Assembly: GCA_002451085.1 (NCBI GenBank)
Contig: DKBE01000015.1
Span: 19,904-71,137, forward strand
Direction: 5' to 3'
DNA: 51,234 bases
Origin: Proteobacteria bacterium UBA6908
GTDB taxonomy: Bacteria > Pseudomonadota > Gammaproteobacteria > Acidiferrobacterales > UBA6901
The position numbers and the translations under genes are program-made. Under the pieces are notes generated by a model, which worked only from the letters and a program-made list of their open reading frames with translations, did not search any database and was not told the origin of the DNA. Below are positions 1-8,157 of the stretch, piece by piece. Every line of letters starts with the position of its first letter. Position 1 is the first letter of the stretch.

Positions 1-1
1 G

Positions 2-565
2 ATCGAAGGCATCAACCGCGAGATCATGGACACGGCGCTCAAGCAGGCCCGCGAGGCCCGTCTGCACCTGCTCAAGATCATGCACGAGGCAATTCCGGCG
101 CCGCGTAGCGAAATGTCCGAGTTCGCGCCGCGCATCATCAGTTTCAAGATCAATCCGGAGAAAATCCGCGATGTGATCGGCAAGGGCGGCGCCGTGATCC
201 GGGCGCTGTGCGAGGAAACTGGCGCCACCATCGACATCGATGACGACGGTACCGTCAAAGTGGCGTCGGCTGACAACGCCGCGGCCCAGGAAGCCCGCCG
301 TCGCATCGAGGAGATCACTGCCGACGTCGAAGTTGGTCGCATCTACCAGGGCAAGGTGGCCAAGCTGATGGACTTCGGTGCCTTCGTCACCATCCTGCCG
401 GGCCGCGATGGCCTCGTGCACATCTCGCAAATTTCGCACGAACGCGTTGAACGCGTCGGCGACAAGCTGGCGGAAGGCGACAGCGTCAAGGTCAAGGTGC
501 TGGAAGTCGACAAGCAGGGTCGTATCCGTCTGTCGATGAAGGCCCTGGAAGAGCGTGTCGAATAG
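2..565 (+). CDS. pnp: Polyribonucleotide nucleotidyltransferase (PNPase), C-terminal part
   Basis: PNPase degrades RNA 3' to 5' by phosphorolysis and works in the RNA degradosome. Only about the last 187 codons are present; the reading frame is open to the left edge (I-E-G-I-N-R-E-I-M...), so the start lies outside the window. What remains is the end of the second RNase PH core, then a KH domain with the GKGG loop ([15 protein letters not shown]) and an S1 domain ([18 protein letters not shown], then [10 protein letters not shown]). This is the standard order for the family. The protein ends shortly after S1 with no long tail. A strong hairpin follows the stop codon, so pnp is probably the last gene of its transcript. 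Identification is secure; the catalytic core cannot be checked here. Confidence 0.97.
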   Translation: MEGINREIMDTALKQAREARLHLLKIMHEAIPAPRSEMSEFAPRIISFKINPEKIRDVIGKGGAVIRALCEETGATIDIDDDGTVKVASADNAAAQEARRRIEEITADVEVGRIYQGKVAKLMDFGAFVTILPGRDGLVHISQISHERVERVGDKLAEGDSVKVKVLEVDKQGRIRLSMKALEERVE

Positions 566-588
566 GCCTTCGGCATCAGGTCAAGATC

Positions 589-615
589 AAAAAAGGAGCC
601 ATTGGCTCCTTTTTT
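589..615. terminator. Bidirectional intrinsic terminator between pnp and the MFS gene
   Basis: A perfect GGAGCC / GGCTCC stem with a 3-base loop is flanked by six A on the left and six T on the right. It therefore reads as a rho-independent terminator in both directions. It sits 23 bases after the pnp stop and 28 bases beyond the stop of the convergent MFS gene. Confidence 0.9.
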
Positions 616-643
616 GTTGCCCAAAACATTGTTCACGCGGGTC

Positions 644-1936
644 TTAATGATGAGCGCTCTCGTGCACATAACGACAATAGGTCTCGCGAATCCGGTAGGC
701 ACCAAACAATCCCAGCACGGCGAAACCGAATAGTATCCATAGGCCTATGGTAAAAACTCCGGTCAGATCGATGGAGCGCCCCACCAGCGGCTGCAAAATG
801 CCGGTGCCGAGGAAGGCACCGGTGTTGGCCACGCTGGTGGCCATGCCGGAGAGGGCGTGCGGATTGACTTCCTTGACGCAGGCCCAGCTCAGGGTGAAGC
901 ACGAGGCACCGAGACCCATCAGCAAGAAGAGCAGAAGCAGAGCGCCCTGCGACATCTGTACACCGGCGAGCAAGGGTATCCAGCAAACCAGATTCAGCAG
1001 CGCAAAGCCGAGGATGACCGGACGGCGCCGGCCGAGGCTGTCGGACAGGGTACCAATTATGAGTGCACCAAGCGCAAACCCGGCCAGTAAAAGCGTCGTG
1101 TGGGTGGTTGCCTCGCTACGGCTCAACCCATAGGTAGTGGTCAGGAATGGCACGGCCCACAGGCCGGCGAAGGCAAAATAGGAGCCGCAGAGGCCAAAGT
1201 TGATCCAGAAGGCTGGCCAGGTCGCCCGGTTGCGCATCACCTGCTTAAGTCCGGCAAGCCAATGGCCGCGATGAACCGGGTGGGCCTCGTGGCCGTCCAG
1301 CTCGCGCATGCTCGGCAGACCCGCCTCGCTGGGTGTATTGCGTACCAGGTACCAGCTCAGCACACCGAGGGCCAGTGACAGCACGCCGATCACCTCGAAT
1401 ACCGTGCGCCAGGAGCTGGTGACCAGCACCCAGGCGAGCGGTGCGGCGGCAGCCACGGCACCCAGGTTGCCGAGCAGAATTGAGAGCCCGGTGAAGGTGC
1501 CGAAGTGACGGTCATGAAACCAGGCGGCATGCAGCTTGAGCATGGCAATGAAGGTCACGGAGACGCCGAGTCCCACCAGAAGCCGTCCGCTGGCCAACAT
1601 GGTGACCGATTCCGCCAGACCGAACATGAGTGAGCCGACCCCGGCGATGATGCCGCCGAGGGTCAGAATGCGTCGCGGCCCAAGGGTGTCGGCCAGCACC
1701 CCGGTTGGAATTTGCATCACGGTATAGACATAGAAGTAAGTTGCGCTGATAGCGCCCAGCACGGCGCCACTGGTGGCAAAGGCCTGTTGCAGGTCGGCGG
1801 CAATAGTCGCCGGCGCCATGCGGTGAAAGAACGACAGGGCATAAGCCAGCACCACCAGCACGAATGTGGTCCAGCGCAAGCGGCGCATGCGGACGCGCAT
1901 GTGTGGTGCATCAAGCAAGGTTGATCTGGTATTCAA
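644..1936 (-). CDS. Major facilitator superfamily transporter
   Basis: A 430-residue inner-membrane carrier with about twelve hydrophobic segments. The loop after helix 2 carries the MFS motif A (GVLADTLGPRR), and its half-repeat appears after helix 8 (GTLSDSLGRRR), which fixes the superfamily. The substrate cannot be read from the sequence. The start is a TTG that overlaps the stop of the upstream DUF389 gene (TTGA, 4 bases), so translation is probably coupled. An internal ATG at codon 13 is an alternative start just before the basic stretch MRVRMRRLRW. The overlap implies one transcript with the DUF389 gene, which may hint at a shared role in small-solute transport. The gene ends against the terminator shared with pnp. 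Confidence 0.85.
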   Translation of the reverse strand: MNTRSTLLDAPHMRVRMRRLRWTTFVLVVLAYALSFFHRMAPATIAADLQQAFATSGAVLGAISATYFYVYTVMQIPTGVLADTLGPRRILTLGGIIAGVGSLMFGLAESVTMLASGRLLVGLGVSVTFIAMLKLHAAWFHDRHFGTFTGLSILLGNLGAVAAAAPLAWVLVTSSWRTVFEVIGVLSLALGVLSWYLVRNTPSEAGLPSMRELDGHEAHPVHRGHWLAGLKQVMRNRATWPAFWINFGLCGSYFAFAGLWAVPFLTTTYGLSRSEATTHTTLLLAGFALGALIIGTLSDSLGRRRPVILGFALLNLVCWIPLLAGVQMSQGALLLLFLLMGLGASCFTLSWACVKEVNPHALSGMATSVANTGAFLGTGILQPLVGRSIDLTGVFTIGLWILFGFAVLGLFGAYRIRETYCRYVHESAHH

Positions 1937-2922
1937 GGTGCTGCAGGCATTTCATGCCAGGTATAGACCGCAATCAGAAGAATGATCAGCGATACGACCC
2001 AAACAAGAATGTAGGCGATGGTGGCGCGCCGGGCCTTGGCTTTTTCCCACCACGTACGTGGCCCGACACCGCGAAGCAGGAACACCAGCTTGGCAGAAAG
2101 GTTCAAACAGACAATGTTTACCGCCAGCAGTAACCCGGCGCCGGTGGCAAGAGTGAATTGTGAACTAGACAGCATCAGGCCGAGGGCCGCGGCCGGTGGC
2201 AATAGGGCTACGGCCACCATCACCCCTACCAGTACGCTTGGCAGTCCGGTGGTGATCGACAGTACGGCGGCGGCACCCGAGGCCAGCGCCAGCGCCACCG
2301 AATCGAGCCCGACGTTGGTACGGGCCAGCAGTTCCGGGCTGTCGAGCGCAATCGGACTGACGAGGCCAATGACAAAGGACAGGGCCACCGCCACCACCAG
2401 ACCCGCCAGATTGGATTGCAGGGCCTTCCAGATCAATGGTCCATCGCCAAGTGATGTACCGAGAGCCAATGCCAGGTTCGGGCCGAGCAGTGGCGCGATA
2501 ACCATGGCGCCAATCACCACGGCAATGTTGTTCTCGATCAATCCAATGGCCGCAACGATTGTGGAGAGCACGACCAGGATCATGTAGTTCATGTCAAGGC
2601 GGGCATTTTTCTCAATGCTCTCATACAGTGCTTCGCGGGTGGCGGCCGCTTTGTCCTCAGCTTTCTCCTCTGCTTCCGGAGGGCGCGGCAGTGCGGCCTC
2701 AACCGGAATCAGCATTATCTGCGTGCCCGGTTGGGCGGCAAGTGCGCCCTGCAGGGCGTCCAGGATGGATTGGGCTTTCTCGTCGGAGACCAGCAGGCGC
2801 ATGGCCTGGCGTCCGTCCTCGCCCTTGTAACCGAGACGAAAATCCCGGGCGGAATAATGGTCGGCAATGCCTGCGACCGTATCGGCGTTCCCGGCGTCGG
2901 CAATGACTTCAATGATTTTCAT
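1933..2922 (-). CDS. DUF389 / TIGR00341 family integral membrane protein
   Basis: A 329-residue protein. Residues 1 to about 100 form a soluble alpha/beta domain (MKIIEVIADAGNADTVAGI, with a LLVSDEKAQSILDAL helix). An acidic Ala/Glu linker follows, and then six or so membrane helices rich in small residues, including ENNIAVVIGAMVIAPLLGPN and TGLPSVLVGVMVAVALLPPAA. This layout matches the TIGR00341/DUF389 family, whose function is not established. The ATG at 2922 starts the conserved MKII strand. Its stop overlaps the TTG start of the MFS gene, so the two are likely co-expressed. The family call is firm; no reaction or substrate is known to me. Confidence 0.85.
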   Translation of the reverse strand: MKIIEVIADAGNADTVAGIADHYSARDFRLGYKGEDGRQAMRLLVSDEKAQSILDALQGALAAQPGTQIMLIPVEAALPRPPEAEEKAEDKAAATREALYESIEKNARLDMNYMILVVLSTIVAAIGLIENNIAVVIGAMVIAPLLGPNLALALGTSLGDGPLIWKALQSNLAGLVVAVALSFVIGLVSPIALDSPELLARTNVGLDSVALALASGAAAVLSITTGLPSVLVGVMVAVALLPPAAALGLMLSSSQFTLATGAGLLLAVNIVCLNLSAKLVFLLRGVGPRTWWEKAKARRATIAYILVWVVSLIILLIAVYTWHEMPAAP

Positions 2923-2974
2923 GGCAGGTCAGTGTCTGGAGGAGCTTTTGATTGCATCATAACCCGACAGGGGA

Positions 2975-3934
2975 TCAGCCGTGTAGGTGATGCGCCAGCC
3001 AGTTCGGGATCTCATTCTCCAGCCAGTAGTGCGGACGCCAAGGCCGGGTTCCACCGACAAATCCGACATGGCCGCCATGCCGGTGCATGTGAAATTCGAT
3101 GGCAGGAGACAATTCATCCGGTTGCGGGACAACGGATTCCCGCATAAACGGATCATCCTTGGCATGCACGATCAGTGTCGGGATGTGGATGCGGTTCAGG
3201 TACTGCCGGGAACTGGCAGTCGTGTAATAGTGCATCGCACCATGATATCCGTGGAGCGGAGCGGTAACGCGGTCGTCAAATTCATAAAAGTTCTTAATCT
3301 TCTCCAGCTCGGGCAGTGGCACCGGTGCGGGATGTTGGTCGGATTTGCGGTGGACATTCCTCTTCAGACTCTTCAGTAAATGCCATTGGTACAAGCGTGA
3401 AAACCCGTGGCTCATGCGGTCCACGGATTCGTGCAACAAGAACGGTACGGAGACCGCCGCCGCCGCCCGGAGCGGAGCCTGCGCCCCCTGTTCACCGAGC
3501 CACTTGAGGAGTACGTTGCCGCCGAGCGAGTAACCAATAGCGGCCAATGGTGTGTCGGGCGCGCGCGCTCGCAGGGTGCTGACCAGAAAATCGAAATCGC
3601 CGGTTTCACCGGAATGGTAGGCGCGTGCCAGGCGGTTGGATTCGCCACTGCAACCGCGAAAGTGCATCAAGACCGCACGAAATCCGTGGCGCGGCAGTGT
3701 GGCGAGCATACTGCGGGCATAGTGCGATCGACTGCTGCCTTCCAGGCCATGCAGCAGAATGACAATCGGTCCAGATTCATTCATCGTCCAGTCAAGGTCG
3801 ATGAAGTCACCGTCAGGGATTTCGAGGCGTTCCCGACGCAGCGTTGGACGCAGGTGGCGGCGGAACAGGACCGGCCAGAGTGTCTGGAGATGCGGATTGC
3901 GACACCACCACGCCGGGCGAAACGGTTCAGGCAT
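2975..3934 (-). CDS. YheT-type alpha/beta hydrolase
   Basis: A 319-residue cytosolic alpha/beta-fold hydrolase of the YheT/UPF0017 family. Visible family signatures are the N-terminal PEPFRPAWWCRNPHLQTLWP, the oxyanion region HGLEGSSRSHYA, HFRGCSGESN, the nucleophile elbow GYSLGGN (Ser about 136), the acid loop HAKDDPFM, and the C-terminal histidine in HRHGGHVGFVGG. All three triad residues are present, so it should be active. Characterised relatives act on esters or acylglycerols, but the natural substrate in bacteria is unclear. It lies 51 bases after a small hypothetical gene on the same strand and could be read with it. Confidence 0.88.
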   Translation of the reverse strand: MPEPFRPAWWCRNPHLQTLWPVLFRRHLRPTLRRERLEIPDGDFIDLDWTMNESGPIVILLHGLEGSSRSHYARSMLATLPRHGFRAVLMHFRGCSGESNRLARAYHSGETGDFDFLVSTLRARAPDTPLAAIGYSLGGNVLLKWLGEQGAQAPLRAAAAVSVPFLLHESVDRMSHGFSRLYQWHLLKSLKRNVHRKSDQHPAPVPLPELEKIKNFYEFDDRVTAPLHGYHGAMHYYTTASSRQYLNRIHIPTLIVHAKDDPFMRESVVPQPDELSPAIEFHMHRHGGHVGFVGGTRPWRPHYWLENEIPNWLAHHLHG

Positions 3935-3985
3935 GCCGGTTTAAATCGGCCAGGAGGCGTGCTCCCGAAAATGAATGTGCGAGAT

Positions 3986-4447
3986 TCAGGCCCAGAGTCC
4001 GCGCCACCAGCGGCGTCGACCCTCGGGCAGTGGGCGCTTCGACTCAAGCGGGCTGGGTGGGATCAGGGTCATGGTCCAACCGGGGAGTGGCGGATTCTTG
4101 CTGGAGCCACAGGAAACGCCAAGGTTGTTGGGGTCGAATATCTTGATGAAGGTGGGATCGGTCTTGCTGTCGGTATACACGATGCCGCAGTAGTCTTCAT
4201 CGTGATCGCGGCGAAGCAGGGCATCCACCTCATAGATGAATTTTTCCACTTGCTCGCGCGTCAGCGGTTTGGACGGCACGCTCTCGCCGATGCAGTATAC
4301 ATACCAGCCGGCATTGGCCCGTTCGCGCACCGCATTCCAGAAAGAATCCAGATGGGGCCATTGCATGAGGCTTGTGAATGACCCGCGAAAGGCGGTCAGA
4401 AACGGATCCTCTGTGGTTTCAGGCTTGGTGCGGTGCAGACCGAACAT
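3986..4447 (-). CDS. Conserved hypothetical protein, 153 residues
   Basis: I do not recognise a characterised family. The protein begins MFGLHRTKPETTEDPFL, has no signal peptide or membrane helix, and is rich in aromatic residues. Notable stretches are TSLMQWPHLDSFWNAVRERA, GWYVYCIGE and DEDYCGIVYTDSKTDPTFIKIFDP. The C-terminus is strongly basic and tryptophan-rich (RPLPEGRRRWWRGLWA). The start has a reasonable ribosome binding site (TTGAGGATT, about 4 bases upstream). Protein-like composition, a plausible start and the match to the gene direction around it support a real gene. It is probably a cytosolic protein of unknown role. Confidence 0.7.
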   Translation of the reverse strand: MFGLHRTKPETTEDPFLTAFRGSFTSLMQWPHLDSFWNAVRERANAGWYVYCIGESVPSKPLTREQVEKFIYEVDALLRRDHDEDYCGIVYTDSKTDPTFIKIFDPNNLGVSCGSSKNPPLPGWTMTLIPPSPLESKRPLPEGRRRWWRGLWA

Positions 4448-4730
4448 GAATAATCCTCAAAGCGTAACTGAATAATGATCAAACAGCCGGCTATTATGCT
4501 CCAACAGTCGGTCTAGGTGTCAAATCGGTTTGTGGAGCAGGGCCGTCATGGCCCCTTGTAAGACTGTACGTGGTTACGGCAGGTCAGGCTAGAGACGATG
4601 AAAAGTCGGTTGTTTCGGGTGGATTTCGCGCACTTTGCAGAAGGAAACCGGCCATTTGGGCGAATATCAGCAACCCTGCCGAAGCTGTCAGGGAAGTGGG
4701 GCGGCCGGAATCAAAGGGCTGATGCCAATG
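4448..4730. other. Intergenic stretch, no gene seen
   Basis: About 280 bases with no convincing coding region. It should hold the promoter of the 153-residue hypothetical gene and the end of the OmpA-like/lipoprotein transcript. A short plus-strand open frame starting at 4598 has no protein-like composition and runs antisense into the lipoprotein gene, so it was not accepted. I see no clear hairpin terminator or tRNA here. Confidence 0.5.
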
Positions 4731-5021
4731 TTATTTGCCGGCTTCACGCAGATAGGTGCGCGCCCGTTGTGCCTTGTCGATACAGGACTCAAACTTTTCC
4801 AGCTGCATTTTGGCGTTAGCCGCCGTAATGAGCCCCGCGGCCTTGGTCCACTGGACAGTACCGCTCAACCCATTGACCTTGGCATCTTCCAGTTCCTGGT
4901 TGGCCAGATGCACCTCGCGGCTGCATTGCTGGCCGGCCTGGGAAGAAATCTTTCCGCCACAGGCGGTCAACAGCAGAGCGATGGCGAGCAGGCCGGTGAT
5001 CGGCAGGTAGATACGTTTCAT
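4731..5021 (-). CDS. Small lipoprotein paired with an OmpA-like protein
   Basis: A 96-residue predicted lipoprotein. The N-terminus MKRIYLPITGLLAIALLLTAC is a signal peptide with lipobox LTAC, giving lipidation at Cys21. The mature part is a short helical region with two further cysteines (GQQC near residue 33 and SCIDKAQRA near 80), which could form a disulfide in the periplasm. Its ATG overlaps the stop of the upstream OmpA-like gene by 4 bases, so the two are translated together and probably work in one envelope complex. I do not recognise a named family. The residue after the lipid cysteine is Gly, not Asp, which favours outer-membrane sorting. Confidence 0.8.
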   Translation of the reverse strand: MKRIYLPITGLLAIALLLTACGGKISSQAGQQCSREVHLANQELEDAKVNGLSGTVQWTKAAGLITAANAKMQLEKFESCIDKAQRARTYLREAGK

Positions 5022-5842
5022 TTTTTCTCCGCTCCTTTTTTAGATTTCGGGACTGAATTGGGTTGCTGGGATTTATTCTCGTTTACCGGTTTCGCCGGCG
5101 CCAGATCCTTGGCGAGCGCACGTACCTTAGGGTATAGCACGATTTCTATCCGGCGATTCTGGCTGCGACCGGCCGAGGTCTTGTTGCTGGCGATCGGGCG
5201 ATATTGACCCATGCCGACCGCCTCCAGTGAATTGGGATCGATTTTTGACTCTTCCTGCAGAAACCGCACGACATTGGTGGCGCGTGCCGTTGAAAGCTCC
5301 CAATTGGTTGGAAAACGTTCGCGCAGCGGCTTGCCGGTGGGCACGTTGTCTGTGTGACCCTCGATGCGGATGATCTTGTCCTTGGCCTGTGCCAGGACTT
5401 CGCCAACACGCAGCAGTACACCCTTCCCGGCCTCGGTGATCTGGTCTTCGCCGGAAGGGAAAAGAATCTTGTCGACGATGTTCAATGAAAGCCGGTCGGC
5501 GAGCTGGGTAACCTTGACCTGGCCCTGTTCAATTTCTTTTTGCAGGGTTTTCACCATGTCGTCGTGCGTGGCCTTGACCCGTGCCATTTCCTCTTCCTTC
5601 TCGCGCGAGACTTTGGTGATTTCTTCGTCCAGGCGTTGGGTCAGATACCCAACATGTTCCTTGAGGCGCTCGTTTTCGAGTACCAGTTCCCGGTTCTTGT
5701 CATCGATGCCGGAATTTTCTTCCCGGAGCTTCTCGCCATAACTCCAGTAGAGCCAGGCGGCCAGGCCGGCTAGCAACAGGGCAGCGACGAAGAAGAGGCG
5801 GGAAAGGTTATTCCAGGTATAGCTGTGGTCAGCAGAATCCAT
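5018..5842 (-). CDS. OmpA-family peptidoglycan-binding protein with membrane anchor and coiled coil
   Basis: A 274-residue protein. It has a short cytoplasmic N-terminus and one membrane helix (about residues 15-33, LFFVAALLLAGLAAWLYW). A long charged coiled coil follows (about 38-115, ELVLENERLKEHVGYLTQ and onward), then a C-terminal OmpA domain (about 120-245). The OmpA signature is complete: IRIEGHTDNVP, NWELSTARATNVVRFL, and GRSQNRRIEIVL with the conserved Asp and Arg that bind diaminopimelate. The layout is MotB- or TolR-like rather than that of a barrel OmpA: inner-membrane anchor, spacer, cell-wall grip. It is followed by an overlapping lipoprotein gene. No MotA or ExbB partner is nearby. 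The tail is basic (KSKKGAEKK). Confidence 0.88.
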   Translation of the reverse strand: MDSADHSYTWNNLSRLFFVAALLLAGLAAWLYWSYGEKLREENSGIDDKNRELVLENERLKEHVGYLTQRLDEEITKVSREKEEEMARVKATHDDMVKTLQKEIEQGQVKVTQLADRLSLNIVDKILFPSGEDQITEAGKGVLLRVGEVLAQAKDKIIRIEGHTDNVPTGKPLRERFPTNWELSTARATNVVRFLQEESKIDPNSLEAVGMGQYRPIASNKTSAGRSQNRRIEIVLYPKVRALAKDLAPAKPVNENKSQQPNSVPKSKKGAEKK

Positions 5843-5936
5843 GAGAAGCAGGGCAGCCGGGTGCCGGGTCCGAGTCGCGAAGTAGTTAGAATAACAAGAC
5901 CGGGCGGTATCCGACTAGTCTTGTCGCGAAGACGAA

Positions 5937-6863
5937 TTACAGCTGTCTCACGAATTGCGCCATACGCTCACGGGCGGCAGCATCCGGCAGGCGACCGTGG
6001 CCGGCCTGCATGTTGTCGATCAGGTGCCTGGGCTTGCTGGTGGCCGGGATTACACAGGTCACGGCGGGATGGCCGAGGATGAACTTGAGAAAGAATTGTG
6101 CCCACGAGGTGCAGTCGATGTCACGGGCCCAGACCGGCAGTTGCTTGCCGCGCACCTTGTCGAAAAGCCCGGCCTTCTCGAACGGCTTGTTAACCAGCAC
6201 CGCTATCTTTCGCTCCTGTGCCAATGGCAGCAGCCGCCGCTCGGCGGCGCGCGACACTATGGAATAGTTGAACTGCACGAAGTCAATATCCTCGGAGGCC
6301 ATGACCCGCGCCAGGTCGTCATAGGCGCCCTCGGTGTAGTGGGTGATGCCGATGTAACGAAGCCGGCCCTTGGCTTTCCAGTCACGCAGGGTCACAAGGT
6401 GCGTTTTCCAGTCCACGAGGTTATGTACTTGCATTAGATCCATCTGCTCGGTGCGCAGCCGCCGGAATGATTCCTCCATTTGACGAATGCCGGACTCACG
6501 CCCCGAGGTCCAGACCTTGGTGGCGAGAAAGAGCTTGCGGGTAATGCCGAGTTCAGCCGCGAGATCACCAATGACACTTTCCGATTCGCCATACATGGGC
6601 GAGGAATCCACCACTCGGCCACCCTGTTCGGCAAACAGTTTCAGAACTTCATGTTGGGCACTACGCTCGCCGGCAGCGTCACCGACATCGAAGGTCTGCC
6701 ACGAACCAAGGCCGATGGCCGGGATCGCCTCGCCGGTCCTGGGGATGTTGCGCATGTGCTGGGCCGAAGCAGCGGCGAATGCAGCCGGGATCAACGCGGC
6801 TGCTGCCGTGCCAGCAGCCAGGCGTAAGACATCACGGCGTGACGGATACATGGATTTCGGCAT
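5937..6863 (-). CDS. Tat-exported aldo/keto reductase
   Basis: A 308-residue NADPH-type aldo/keto reductase with an N-terminal twin-arginine signal (SRRDVLRLAAGTAAAALIP, ending near AAASA), so the enzyme is probably folded in the cytosol and exported. The catalytic tetrad is visible: Asp and Tyr in VVDSSPMYGES, Lys in FLATKV, His in MQVHN. The ATG at 6863 is preferred because it places the signal at the extreme N-terminus and leaves 16 bases to the upstream gene. A longer frame reaching 6935 would overlap that gene and bury the Tat motif. It may belong to one transcript with the transporters upstream. Substrate unknown. Confidence 0.85.
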   Translation of the reverse strand: MPKSMYPSRRDVLRLAAGTAAAALIPAAFAAASAQHMRNIPRTGEAIPAIGLGSWQTFDVGDAAGERSAQHEVLKLFAEQGGRVVDSSPMYGESESVIGDLAAELGITRKLFLATKVWTSGRESGIRQMEESFRRLRTEQMDLMQVHNLVDWKTHLVTLRDWKAKGRLRYIGITHYTEGAYDDLARVMASEDIDFVQFNYSIVSRAAERRLLPLAQERKIAVLVNKPFEKAGLFDKVRGKQLPVWARDIDCTSWAQFFLKFILGHPAVTCVIPATSKPRHLIDNMQAGHGRLPDAAARERMAQFVRQL

Positions 6864-6879
6864 GACATGAGCATAACGC

Positions 6880-8145
6880 TCAGTGCTCCGGACGCGAAAG
6901 AGCCGCCTGTCGGTACCCGAGCCAGTAGGCGACAACGGCCCAGGCCAGCGCCAGGGGTACGGCGATCACGGCTATGAGCGTGAGTCCGGCGCCCAGCGCC
7001 TTCAGACCGGTAAACAGCCAGCCGGCCAGCGCGTCGCCACCGCGATACACCACGGTGTCGAGGGCGTTCTTGGCCTTGTACTTGGTCTCGCGGTCTACCA
7101 CCGTGTACAACAGCTCGCGCGCTGGACGGGTAATAGCATATTCGCCGGCGCGCCGCAGCACCTGAAATCCGGCCAGCACCGCGAGCACCGGCGTCAGGGC
7201 CAGCAGCATGAAGCCAAGACCCGAGAGGACCGGCAACAGCGCCAGTGAGCCAGCTGTGCCCAGGCGTGTGAGCAGACGCGAGGTCACCAGGAGCTGGGTG
7301 AGCACCGTGAGCGTGTTTACAGCCAGATCAAGCAGGGCGAAGAAGCGTGTGCGTTCAGCCGAGTCCGTGAAGGACTGCGCCACGATATGCGCCTGCTCGA
7401 AATAGACGAATGTGGCCAGCGTTGTGAACAACAGCATGAACAGTGCGATGCCGAGCAGATACGGCGATCGCACGATCAGCGTCAGCCCGGCCAGGATCGA
7501 ACCGCCCAGTGGTTCATTGGACTGCGGTGAGGCGGCGACCAATTCCCGATCGGCCCATCGTCCGAGTTGAACGATGCACAGTACCGTGCCGGCGAGCAGT
7601 AGCGCCGACAATGGCAGCAGGTTTACCGGGCCGACCGGTGCCACGAGCAGTGCAGTGAGCAGCGGACCGGTGATGGCGCCGGCGGTACCGCCGGCGGCGA
7701 TCAGACCGAACAGCCGCTTGCCCTGGCTGCTCTCGAACAGGTCGACCATGAAGCTCCAGAACACCGAGATCACGAACAGGTTGAACACGCTCACCCAGAC
7801 AAAGAATACTCTTGCCGTAATCGCGTGCCACGACTCGACTTGAAAGGCACCATAGAACAGCAGCAGGTTAAAGATGAAGAATCCGTACACCAATGGTAAA
7901 AAACGCCGGCGCGGCAGTCTCGTGGTGATAAAACCAAACAGCGGCACCGCCGCCAGCATGGCCAGGAAGGTTCCGGTAAATACCCAAGGCAACTGGGCCA
8001 GTCCGCCGGCGATGCCCATCTCGTCGCGCAGCGGTCGCAGGATGTAGTAGCTGGCGAGCAGGAGAAAGAAATACATAAACGCCCAGCCGACGGCAGTCGC
8101 TTCACGACGTTCCAGCTGCAGCAGCCTCGTTAGCCACGCGCGCAT
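6880..8145 (-). CDS. ATP/ADP-translocase-like (NTT/AAA family) carrier, MFS-related
   Basis: A 421-residue inner-membrane protein with about twelve hydrophobic helices. The N-terminus (LERREATAVGWAFMYFFLLL, then ASYYILRPLRDEMG) and the central LFGLIAAGGTAGAITGPLL match the group annotated as NTP/NDP exchange or ATP/ADP antiporter-like proteins. True nucleotide exchangers of this family are typical of obligate intracellular bacteria. Free-living proteobacteria carry diverged relatives of unknown substrate, and this is most likely one of those. The last part contains DRETKYKAKNALDTVVYRGG, also shared in the family. It lies 12 bases after the EamA gene and 16 bases before the reductase. Confidence 0.75.
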   Translation of the reverse strand: MRAWLTRLLQLERREATAVGWAFMYFFLLLASYYILRPLRDEMGIAGGLAQLPWVFTGTFLAMLAAVPLFGFITTRLPRRRFLPLVYGFFIFNLLLFYGAFQVESWHAITARVFFVWVSVFNLFVISVFWSFMVDLFESSQGKRLFGLIAAGGTAGAITGPLLTALLVAPVGPVNLLPLSALLLAGTVLCIVQLGRWADRELVAASPQSNEPLGGSILAGLTLIVRSPYLLGIALFMLLFTTLATFVYFEQAHIVAQSFTDSAERTRFFALLDLAVNTLTVLTQLLVTSRLLTRLGTAGSLALLPVLSGLGFMLLALTPVLAVLAGFQVLRRAGEYAITRPARELLYTVVDRETKYKAKNALDTVVYRGGDALAGWLFTGLKALGAGLTLIAVIAVPLALAWAVVAYWLGYRQAALSRPEH

Positions 8146-8157
8146 CGTAAGTCCAGA

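Noticed and set aside
3407..4381. A 324-codon plus-strand frame
   Set aside because: It spans antisense across two minus-strand genes and their gap, with no protein-like pattern and no ribosome binding site.
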